A stretch of DNA of 64,000 nt, from contig CP121336.1 of the NCBI GenBank assembly GCA_043553855.1, forward strand, positions 186,001 to 250,000, given 5' to 3'. The position numbers and the translations under genes were made by a program. Origin of the DNA: JAUIAS01 sp030425395. Lineage in GTDB: Bacteria; Pseudomonadota; Alphaproteobacteria; Rhodobacterales; Rhodobacteraceae. Shown here piece after piece: positions 1-7,450 of the stretch (its first letter is position 1; the number at the start of each line of letters is the position of its first letter). The notes beneath the pieces were generated by a model that was not told the origin of the DNA, ran no database searches, and saw only the letters and a list, made by a program, of their open reading frames with translations.

Positions 1-57
1 ACGCTGGCTTGCGCAGGGGCGGCGGTTGCGATGGTCTGGGGGCTGGCAACGCGGTAG
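1..57 (+). CDS. C-terminal end of an unidentified gene (partial)
   Basis: Frame 1 is open from the window edge to a TAG at 55-57 and reads as a short hydrophobic tail (Ala/Val/Trp/Leu-rich, ending in Thr-Arg). It would converge on the YqaA gene. Too little is present to name a family, and a chance open frame of this length is quite possible. Confidence 0.3.
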   Translation, partial: TLACAGAAVAMVWGLATR

Positions 58-62
58 CCCCC

Positions 63-491
63 TCAGATCCACGCAAGCGCCACTCCCGCCACAACGAGGT
101 AACGCCCACCCTTGGCCAAGGTCACGATAATCACGAAACTGGCCAAGGGCTCGCGCAGGAACCCTGCAACGACGGTCAAGGGATCGCCGATCACCGGCAC
201 CCAGCTGAGAAGCAGGCTCAGCCTGCCCCACCGGCGATAGCGGTCCTCGGCACGGGCGAGTGCGGACGGGGAAACCGGAAACCACGCGCGATCACGCAGC
301 CGCCCGGCCCACCGCCCGAGCACCCAGTTGACCACCGACCCCAACACGTTGCCAAGCGTGGCTGCGATCAGCGCGAGGGCAAGAGCGACCTCACCTTCCG
401 CCAGAAGATAAACCAACAGCGCCTCCGACTGCGCCGGAAGGATCGTGGCAGCCAGAAAGGACACCGCAAAAAGACTTGCCAACGCGGTCAT
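63..491 (-). CDS. YqaA/DedA-like inner-membrane protein
   Basis: A 142-residue protein with about four hydrophobic stretches (roughly residues 2-25, 33-55, 90-110 and 115-140). It resembles the small YqaA branch of the DedA/SNARE-associated family: a Pro-Ala-Gln-Ser-Glu near residue 19, a Gly-Asn-x-x-Gly turn near 47, and a W-V-P-x-x-G-D-P stretch around 96-103. DedA-type proteins are membrane proteins linked to lipid transport and envelope homeostasis; the exact substrate here is unknown. The ATG at 491 has no strong Shine-Dalgarno. The family assignment is firm, the function is not. Confidence 0.8.
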   Translation of the reverse strand: MTALASLFAVSFLAATILPAQSEALLVYLLAEGEVALALALIAATLGNVLGSVVNWVLGRWAGRLRDRAWFPVSPSALARAEDRYRRWGRLSLLLSWVPVIGDPLTVVAGFLREPLASFVIIVTLAKGGRYLVVAGVALAWI

Positions 492-636
492 GCCCGCGCC
501 GTCCGTTGACCTTGTTCCACACTGGAAATCAGAATGTCAGCCCCCAAGGCTTGTGCCGCGTTTCCCGCGCAGTGAAACGCAAAACGGCGCGGCCGCCAAG
601 CCGCACCGTCTGAATTTCGCATCGCGATCCGTTGGA

Positions 637-1858
637 TCAGATATCCAGTTTCCAAGAAAAGCCGAACGTTACCGCATCGGCGTTGTCGAACACTTCGCCT
701 GCATCAACGTTCAGGCTGAACGCACCCAGTTTGCCATTCAAATCAACACCAAAGCCCACGCGCGGAGAGACGCTGTCGGTGCGGATTGCGCCATCCTTGA
801 AGCTGGTCGATTCCACCGCCAGCGACGCATATGGCCGCGCCATGGAACCGGGGGCAAAATCCACGCGCATTCCCAAAGACGCGGTCGTTGACGTGATTTC
901 GCGCGCACCGCCAACGGCTGCCGCGGGCAGGATTTCCCGGAAACCGCGCACACCCAGATGAGACGTGGTTGCAAAGCCCCAGAGATCATACTCTGCCGAT
1001 GCTTTCAGCCCGGCCGAGGTGCGCCGGCTGGTGTAGCTGGTGCCAGCCGCTGTATAATTGGGGTTGGCCAATACCGCATAGGCATCAATGGAATAACGGC
1101 TCCCGATCTGCGCCGACAGATATGGGCCAAAGCTGAGAGAGTTCGTCTCGTAGTTGATACCGCCAGAGGTCACATTATAGGTGCCATAGGACAGGACCGC
1201 ACCGAGGAAGGCGTTCTCAGTGATCGCAACATCGCCACCGATGCTGAACTCGCCACCGCTTCCGTCAAGTGTTCCCCCGAATTGCGTGCCCTGAAGCGCC
1301 ATCCAAAGCGCGCCGGTGGGTTGTCCCAGCGCCGACGCCACCCCTTGGGTGGACAGGGTGGTCAGAAAAAAAACCGCTGGTGGACAGAACCGGCGCACTG
1401 CCTGATTTACGGGCACCCATGGCGTTACCAAGCGCGGCACCGATATGGTTCCCCGAAGCACCACCGACAGCAACAATCGCATCGCGTTCGGCATCAAGCT
1501 CGGCCTGGTTGGGACCGGTGGAACAGGTCGCAGTCACACGCGAATTGAGACCGTCGCCAAATCCGCCGACGCTGTAGCGGTCAATACCGTTGGTAAACGA
1601 AACCTGTTTGCCGTTACACTCTGCTGCTGACGAACAGACCCCCCGAATGGACAAGCTCGAAAATGTTCCGGGGTTTTCAACCGAAATGGTGAACACCGCG
1701 CCGGGGCCGTATCGGTCGCGAAGATCCATTACGTCGCCCTTGGAGCGAAACGTCTGGCTGAGCGAAGTCCCGTCACAGGTCCGAGCGGAAGCAGCCTGCG
1801 CCGCGATACCGACGCTGCACAAGGCGGCAGTGAGTGTACTGATTGTTAACAAGCGCAT
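637..1858 (-). pseudogene. Autotransporter-type outer-membrane protein, frameshifted at a T8 run
   Basis: Two overlapping reading frames together make one protein. The N-terminal frame (from ATG 1858) has a signal peptide ending near Ala-Gln-Ala-Ala and a small Cys-containing domain. The C-terminal frame (to 637) reads as a beta-barrel: alternating hydrophobic/polar strands ending in Phe-Ser-Trp-Lys-Leu-Asp-Ile, as in autotransporter barrel domains. The switch lies at eight consecutive A on the plus strand (1366-1373). Removing one base (T7 in the coding strand) joins the frames without a stop. This is either a true frameshift, slippage at a homopolymer, or a sequencing error. No adjacent gene suggests a passenger or partner. 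Confidence 0.7.
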
Positions 1859-2116
1859 CGTGATTCCTTACATGATTTGGCGGCTTTGGTCGCAAATCAA
1901 GAGTCTAACAACAAGCAACAAAACCCGGTTTTCGCACTGGCTGTTTTGACGGTGCTGAAAATGACACGCTCCCAAGCACAGGGATGCGTTGATGGATGTG
2001 ACCTTTCCGGTGGCTTACCGGTGTTCAGTCAGACACTCTGCGGCGATCGCCATAGGCAAAACCGGGCATGGGGATGCAAAAAGGGCGCTCCGCTATCTGC
2101 GGCGCGCCCTGAAAAA

Positions 2117-2191
2117 TGGTGGGTGATAAGAGATTTGAACTCCTGACATCTTCGATGTGAACGAAGCGCTCTACCACTGAGCTAATCACCC
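2117..2191 (-). tRNA. tRNA-Val (CAC)
   Basis: The acceptor stem pairs 2185-2191 with 2121-2127, followed by discriminator A and an encoded CCA (2117-2119). The anticodon stem is CTTCG/CGAAG with loop TTCACAT, so the anticodon is CAC, reading the valine codon GUG. The T-arm loop TTCAAAT is standard. Confidence 0.95.
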
Positions 2192-2210
2192 GTTGGCGGG
2201 GGTATTACCC

Positions 2211-2618
2211 TCAGTCTTGATCGTCTGCAAGAGCCTCTTTTTCATCATCTGCGTCTTGTGTTTCAAAGGGCTGCCGCACGCGGCACACGATCAATTGACC
2301 GTTGGATTTCTTCTCCATCCGGGTGACTTTGACCTTGCCAAGCGGACGCATGTTCAGTTCACGCCCCTCCGCGAGAGCCTCGCCCAGAACCGCGAGCGCG
2401 GCCTCGATGGCTGGCTTTGCATCCTTCTTCTTGATCCCCGCGCGTTCCACCACGAGGTTGATCAGATCGCGCTTCTTCAATTCAGGTGCTGAAATCACCG
2501 GTTCGGACACGGTAACAAGCGTGGGCGCGGGCTGCGCTTTGGACTTTGCGGCGGGCTTTGTTGCTTTTCTCGTTGTGGTTGCTCGTGCCGCTGTTGCGGT
2601 CTTGCGCTGCGTTGTCAT
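2211..2618 (-). CDS. HU-family DNA-binding protein with basic Ala/Lys-rich tail
   Basis: A 135-residue nucleoid protein. Residues 1-40 are a low-complexity Lys/Ala/Thr/Pro tail; from about 45 onward is an HU/IHF core beginning Leu-Lys-Lys-Arg-Asp-Leu with the R-P-L-G-K-V-K-V turn that leads into the DNA-binding arm. The arm and C-terminus are shorter than in canonical HU and end in an acidic tail. ATG 2618 is preferred over the upstream in-frame TTG at 2630 because GAGGA lies 7-8 nt before it. It sits just downstream of lon on the same strand. It probably bends or compacts DNA; paralogues with such tails are common in this group. Confidence 0.85.
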   Translation of the reverse strand: MTTQRKTATAARATTTRKATKPAAKSKAQPAPTLVTVSEPVISAPELKKRDLINLVVERAGIKKKDAKPAIEAALAVLGEALAEGRELNMRPLGKVKVTRMEKKSNGQLIVCRVRQPFETQDADDEKEALADDQD

Positions 2619-2700
2619 GCTGTTCCTCAATTTTCCTGCCGATCCAATTGTAGCCTATAAGGACACAAACTGCCAGAAATTCCCTGCGAAAGCCAAATGC

Positions 2701-2730
2701 AAAAGGCCGCACGAGGGATATCGCGCGGCC
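2701..2730 (-). terminator. Rho-independent terminator after lon
   Basis: GGCCGC (2705-2710) pairs with GCGGCC (2725-2730); on the minus strand the stem is followed by TTTT. It lies 38 nt past the lon stop, upstream of the HU gene. Confidence 0.6.
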
Positions 2731-2767
2731 TTTGTGGTGCTTTTTGATGCATCCGATCAGAACGGGA

Positions 2768-5173
2768 TCAATGCGCCGTTGGGGTGCGCGCCTGCTCAAC
2801 CTTGCGGGCAGCCGCGGCGGCGGCTTCCTCGGCGGCTTCATCCCATTCGATGGGCTCTGGCACGCCGACCAGCGCATGTTTGAGAACCTCCGAAACATGG
2901 CTGACGGGAATGATTTCAAGCCCCTCTTTCACATTGTCGGGGATCTCGGGCAGATCCTTTTCGTTCTCCTGCGGGATCAGAACCGTCTTGATCCCACCGC
3001 GCAGTGCGGCCAGCAGTTTCTCCTTGAGACCACCAATCGCAAGGGCATTGCCGCGCAGTGTCACCTCGCCGGTCATGGCGATATCCTTGCGCACCGGAAT
3101 GCCCGTAAGCACGGAAACGATCGAAGTCACCATGGCAAGACCCGCTGAAGGGCCATCCTTGGGGGTGGCCCCTTCGGGTACGTGCACGTGGATATCCCAC
3201 TTTTCGAACTTAGGCGGCTGCACACCGATCTTGGGACTGATTGATCGGACATACGACGAGGCTGCGTCGATGGATTCCTTCATCACATCGCCCAGCTTGC
3301 CCGTGGTTTTCATCCGGCCCTTGCCCGGCAGGCGCAGTGCCTCGATTGACAGCAATTCGCCGCCCACGCTGGTATAGGCCAGTCCGGTCACCACGCCGAC
3401 CTGATCCTCTTTCTCGGCCAGACCAAAGCGGAATTTGGGCACGCCCAGAAAATCATCCAAATTGTCCGGAGTAACGTCCACGCTTTCCGCTTCCTTGCGC
3501 ACGATCCGGGTCAATGCCTTGCGCGACACCTTGGCGATTTCGCGTTCAAGGTTCCGCACCCCCGCTTCGCGGGTATAGTGGCGGATGATCGACAGGATGG
3601 CATCGTCACTGATCGAAAACTCGGCCTTTTTCAGCCCATGGTTCTTGATCTGCTTGCGGGTCAGGTGCTGCCGCGCGATTTGCAGCTTTTCATCCTCGGT
3701 GTAACCGGCCAGAGGAATGATCTCCATCCGGTCAAGCAACGGTCCGGGCATATTATAGCTGTTCGAGGTCGTCAGGAACATCACGTTGGACAGGTCATAT
3801 TCGACCTCGAGATAATGATCCACAAACGTGTTGTTCTGTTCGGGGTCCAGCACCTCGAGCATTGCAGACGCCGGATCGCCCCGGAAATCCTGCCCCATCT
3901 TGTCGATCTCATCGAGCAGGATCAGCGGGTTCGTCGTCTTGGCCTTTTTCAACGCCTGGATGATCTTGCCCGGCATGGAGCCGATATACGTCCGGCGGTG
4001 GCCGCGAATTTCGGATTCGTCGCGCACGCCGCCCAAACTGATGCGGATGAATTCACGGCCAGTCGCCCGGGCCACGGATTTGCCCAGCGACGTCTTGCCC
4101 ACGCCCGGAGGCCCGACAAGGCACATGATCGGCCCCTTGAGTTTCTTGGAACGCTGCTGAACCGCAAGATATTCGACGATACGTTCCTTGACCTTCTCCA
4201 GACCATAGTGATCGGCATCGAGGATTTCCTCGGCCTTAAGCAGGTTCTTCTTGACGCGCGACTTCACCCCCCACGGGATCGACAGCATCCAGTCAAGGTA
4301 ATTGCGCACCACGGTCGCCTCGGCGCTCATTGGGCTCATGTTCTTGAGCTTCTTGAGCTCGGCTTCGGCCTTGTCGCGGGCTTCCTTGGAAAGCTTGGTC
4401 TTGGCAATCCGCTCTTCCAGCTCGGCCACCTCACCGGCACCATCCTCGCCGTCACCCAGTTCCTTCTGGATCGCCTTCATCTGTTCATTGAGGTAATATT
4501 CGCGCTGGGTCTTCTCCATCTGGCTCTTGACCCGCGTCTTGATCTTTTTCTCAACCTGAAGAACGCTCAGTTCTCCCTGCATCAGACCATAGACCTTTTC
4601 AAGACGCTCGCTCACGCTCAGCGTTTCCAAAAGATCCTGTTTTTGATCGACCTCGATTCCCAGATGACCAGCCACCAGATCGGCCAGCTTGGCCGGTTCG
4701 TCCGAAGAACCGACCGCGGTCAGGGCTTCTTCGGGAATGTTCTTGCGCACCTTGGCATAGCGTTCAAACTCGTCTGACACCGTGCGAACAAGGGCCTGCG
4801 TCGTCGCCGCATCGCCGGGCATTTCACTCAGGGGGCTGACCTGCGCTTCGAAAAAGGAATCGTTTTCCACGAAGCCGGTGATCTTGACCCGGCTCTGACC
4901 CTCGACCAGAACCTTGACGGTGCCGTCGGGCAGCTTGAGCAACTGCAAGACATTGGCCAGAACCCCGGTCTTGTAGATGCCGTCGGATGTCGGATCGTCA
5001 TCGCTGGGGTCGATCTGGCTGGACAGCAGGATCTGCTGATCGTTGGCCATGACCTCCTCCAACGCCCGCACCGATTTGTCGCGCCCTACAAAAAGCGGCA
5101 CGATCATGTGCGGAAACACCACGATGTCGCGCAAAGGCAGCACCGGGTAAGAAGGATTGATCTGCTCAGGCAT
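2768..5173 (-). CDS. lon: ATP-dependent protease La
   Basis: A full-length (801 aa) Lon. The N-terminal substrate-binding domain starts Pro-Val-Leu-Pro-Leu-Arg-Asp near residue 10. A coiled-coil segment covers about 200-280. The AAA+ module has Walker A GPPGVGKT at 354-361. The C-terminal protease domain carries the catalytic serine in Lys-Asp-Gly-Pro-Ser-Ala-Gly. It degrades misfolded and regulatory proteins in the cytoplasm. The start at 5173 has AAGGAC upstream and gives the conserved N-terminus; the longer open frame upstream is not conserved in character. A heat-shock-type promoter lies about 80 nt upstream. Confidence 0.97.
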   Translation of the reverse strand: MPEQINPSYPVLPLRDIVVFPHMIVPLFVGRDKSVRALEEVMANDQQILLSSQIDPSDDDPTSDGIYKTGVLANVLQLLKLPDGTVKVLVEGQSRVKITGFVENDSFFEAQVSPLSEMPGDAATTQALVRTVSDEFERYAKVRKNIPEEALTAVGSSDEPAKLADLVAGHLGIEVDQKQDLLETLSVSERLEKVYGLMQGELSVLQVEKKIKTRVKSQMEKTQREYYLNEQMKAIQKELGDGEDGAGEVAELEERIAKTKLSKEARDKAEAELKKLKNMSPMSAEATVVRNYLDWMLSIPWGVKSRVKKNLLKAEEILDADHYGLEKVKERIVEYLAVQQRSKKLKGPIMCLVGPPGVGKTSLGKSVARATGREFIRISLGGVRDESEIRGHRRTYIGSMPGKIIQALKKAKTTNPLILLDEIDKMGQDFRGDPASAMLEVLDPEQNNTFVDHYLEVEYDLSNVMFLTTSNSYNMPGPLLDRMEIIPLAGYTEDEKLQIARQHLTRKQIKNHGLKKAEFSISDDAILSIIRHYTREAGVRNLEREIAKVSRKALTRIVRKEAESVDVTPDNLDDFLGVPKFRFGLAEKEDQVGVVTGLAYTSVGGELLSIEALRLPGKGRMKTTGKLGDVMKESIDAASSYVRSISPKIGVQPPKFEKWDIHVHVPEGATPKDGPSAGLAMVTSIVSVLTGIPVRKDIAMTGEVTLRGNALAIGGLKEKLLAALRGGIKTVLIPQENEKDLPEIPDNVKEGLEIIPVSHVSEVLKHALVGVPEPIEWDEAAEEAAAAAARKVEQARTPTAH

Positions 5174-5249
5174 TGTTTGTCCTTTGTCTGTGGCAAGACG
5201 ATCAGGCCCCTGCTTTGGCAGCCACGCCGTCTCCCCTTGTAGAAACGTA

Positions 5250-5279
5250 TATCTGGGTCGGCAGCGGACCCGTTTCAAC
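5250..5279 (-). promoter_or_regulatory. Candidate RpoH (sigma-32) promoter of lon
   Basis: Read on the minus strand, TTGAAA (5274-5279) is followed after 15 nt by CCCAGATAT (5250-5258), close to the sigma-32 pattern TTGAAA/CCCCAT-T. It would start transcription about 70 nt before the lon ATG. lon is a classical heat-shock gene. The rest of the 335-nt gap 5174-5508 shows no gene that I can support. Confidence 0.5.
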
Positions 5280-5508
5280 CGCGCCCGGTCGAGTGCAGGG
5301 CACTGTGCCTGTGCCGGCACGGGTGAACAAGGGGGAAATGCGGCAAATTCGGCCCATTGCAATACCTCGCTTTTCCGATGCTCCAATAGGTGGCAGAGCA
5401 CACCCGGACAGGTTGCGCTCCGGGATACAGATTGTTAATGGGCGCGCCACAATCGCGACGGATCATCCGCTGATCCCACTCGCTATCCGTAGCAAGGAAC
5501 ATACCATA

Positions 5509-5928
5509 ATGCGCACCATTCTTACCGCGGGCTTTGTCAGCCTCGCTCTTGCCGTTCCGGCGGCTGCCGAAACCAAGGCGTTTTTCTTCTCGGTTGAGCG
5601 GGGCAAACAAGAGGTCAAAGGCACAACCGTTGTGGACGGCTATACAGTCAAAGAAATGCACAGCTTCATCCGGCAGTATTGCAAGGGCGGCAAGGTCGGT
5701 CAGATCGCCTATTCTGGCAAGGCACGCAAACGGCGCGGCACGCTGCTTCAGAAATTCGTGACCACGTGCGAAGGTGGCCCCCACGACCGGTTCAAGGGCA
5801 AGCGCAGCTCTTACGAGGTGGAATTCATCACCCAGGCTGGTGAATACCGCAACAAGCATCTGGTCGAAATCACGACCTCCGACGGCAAGGGAAACATTCT
5901 CTATCTTCGCGAAACCGCGCGCCCCTGA
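5509..5928 (+). CDS. Small secreted protein of unknown function
   Basis: A 139-residue protein with a clear Sec signal peptide (about residues 1-20, Arg-Thr-Ile then a hydrophobic core, cleavage after Ala-Ala-Ala). The mature part is rich in Lys/Arg/Gly, with two cysteines (in Gln-Tyr-Cys-Lys and Thr-Thr-Cys-Glu) that could form a disulfide. I do not recognise the family. AAGGAA lies about 10 nt upstream of ATG 5509. It is transcribed divergently from lon and converges on tgt. A periplasmic location is inferred from the signal peptide only. Confidence 0.7.
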   Translation: MRTILTAGFVSLALAVPAAAETKAFFFSVERGKQEVKGTTVVDGYTVKEMHSFIRQYCKGGKVGQIAYSGKARKRRGTLLQKFVTTCEGGPHDRFKGKRSSYEVEFITQAGEYRNKHLVEITTSDGKGNILYLRETARP

Positions 5929-6032
5929 CACTCCTGACGCCTGAGATCACAAACTGGCGACGGAAGTGTGCTCTTGCGCGGGATACCCCTTCCGACGTGA
6001 ACGGGGCCACGTGTTACGACCCAAAATCCTCA

Positions 6033-6051
6033 GGGGGGCGACACGCCCCCC
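6033..6051. terminator. GC hairpin between convergent genes
   Basis: Six G plus C (6033-6039) pair with G plus six C (6045-6051) around a 5-nt loop, just past the tgt stop and 100 nt past the secreted-protein gene. There is no good T-tract, so termination is only plausible. Confidence 0.35.
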
Positions 6052-6064
6052 TGCCCCGCGCGGA

Positions 6065-7189
6065 TCAGAGCGGGTCGATATCGCCCTGCGCGCGCGTGTC
6101 GTGAAAATCCTTTTGCCAGGCCTCGAACCGGCCTTCGGCAATGGCTGTGCGCATTCCCTGCATGATATCCTGAAAATAGTGCAGGTTATGCCAGGTCAGC
6201 AGCATAGAAGAGATGATTTCCTGACTGCGAAACACATGATGCAGGTAGGCGCGCGAATAGTTAGCGCATGCCGGGCAGGTGCAGGTGTCGTCCAGCGGGC
6301 GCGGGTCATCCTGATGACGGGCGTTCTTGATGTTGAGAACCCCTAGGCGGGTAAACACCTGCCCGGTGCGCCCTGACCGCGACGGCAGCACGCAATCCAT
6401 CATATCCACGCCGCGCGCCACTGCGCCCACAATATCGTCAGGCTTGCCCACCCCCATCAGGTAACGGGGTTTGTCCTGCGGCAAGTGTTCGGGCGCATGA
6501 TCAAGGCAGCCGAACATTGCCTCCTGTCCCTCTCCCACGGCCAGACCACCCAGCGCATAGCCGTCAAATCCGATCTCGCGCAGGGCTTCGGCGCTTTCCT
6601 GTCGCAGGTCGGGCTCCAACCCGCCCTGTTGAATACCGAACAAAGCATGGCCGGGACGGTCGCCAAACGCTTCTTTCGATCGGGCCGCCCAGCGCATCGA
6701 CAGCCGCATGGAGTCCGCGATCCGGTCACGCGACGCAGGCAAGGCGGGACATTCGTCGAAACACATCACAATGTCTGACCCAAGAAGCTTTTGGATCTCC
6801 ATCGACCGTTCCGGCGTCAGGGTGTGGCGGGACCCGTCGATGTGGCTTTTGAAGGTTACGCCCTCTTCGGTCAGCTTGCGCAGGCTGGCGAGACTCATGA
6901 CCTGAAAACCGCCGCTGTCGGTCAGAATGGGCCGGTCCCAGTTCATGAACCGGTGCAGCCCCCCCAGACGGTCGATGCGTTCCGCCGTCGGGCGCAGCAT
7001 CAGATGATAGGTGTTGCCCAGAAGGATATCAGCCCCTGTCGCACGGACGCTTTCCGGCATCATCGCCTTCACGGTGGCGGCCGTGCCCACGGGCATGAAC
7101 GCCGGTGTTCGGATTTCACCGCGCGGCGTCGATATCACCCCGGTGCGTGCGCGCCCGTCACGGGCGTTCAACGTGAAAGAAAATGTCAT
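6065..7189 (-). CDS. tgt: tRNA-guanine transglycosylase (queuine insertion)
   Basis: A 374-residue bacterial Tgt. It exchanges guanine 34 of GUN-anticodon tRNAs for preQ1. Visible motifs: the substrate-binding G-N-T-Y-H-L, the general acid/base region L-T-D-S-G-G-F-Q-V-M-S-L, the V-D-M-M-D-C-V-L-P catalytic Asp region, and a C-terminal Zn site C-x-C-x2-C with a later His (Cys-Thr-Cys-Pro-Ala-Cys ... His-His). Length is usual for the family. ATG 7189 gives the expected N-terminus. Confidence 0.97.
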   Translation of the reverse strand: MTFSFTLNARDGRARTGVISTPRGEIRTPAFMPVGTAATVKAMMPESVRATGADILLGNTYHLMLRPTAERIDRLGGLHRFMNWDRPILTDSGGFQVMSLASLRKLTEEGVTFKSHIDGSRHTLTPERSMEIQKLLGSDIVMCFDECPALPASRDRIADSMRLSMRWAARSKEAFGDRPGHALFGIQQGGLEPDLRQESAEALREIGFDGYALGGLAVGEGQEAMFGCLDHAPEHLPQDKPRYLMGVGKPDDIVGAVARGVDMMDCVLPSRSGRTGQVFTRLGVLNIKNARHQDDPRPLDDTCTCPACANYSRAYLHHVFRSQEIISSMLLTWHNLHYFQDIMQGMRTAIAEGRFEAWQKDFHDTRAQGDIDPL

Positions 7190-7450
7190 CCTGTCGGCGA
7201 TCCCCTCAGAGCGTGATTGCGTGCAGGCTTACAGACAGCCCCACCGCACCTCAAGCCCCGGCAGGCAGTGGCAATATACCCGTATCGCGAAATCTGAATT
7301 CAGACAACACAACTATGACCCAACAATTGGCAGTTTCTTTTGAATGTGAGGTATCTTTAGAGAACCCCAAACACTCTAAACTTTTGCCCATCAAGACGTT
7401 ATACCACCGGGCAGACCTCGGTTGAGCTACTTCGCTCAGCGGAATAAAGA

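Noticed and set aside
3578..4777. A 399-codon open frame on the plus strand inside lon
   Set aside because: Antisense of lon with no independent motifs or start signal.
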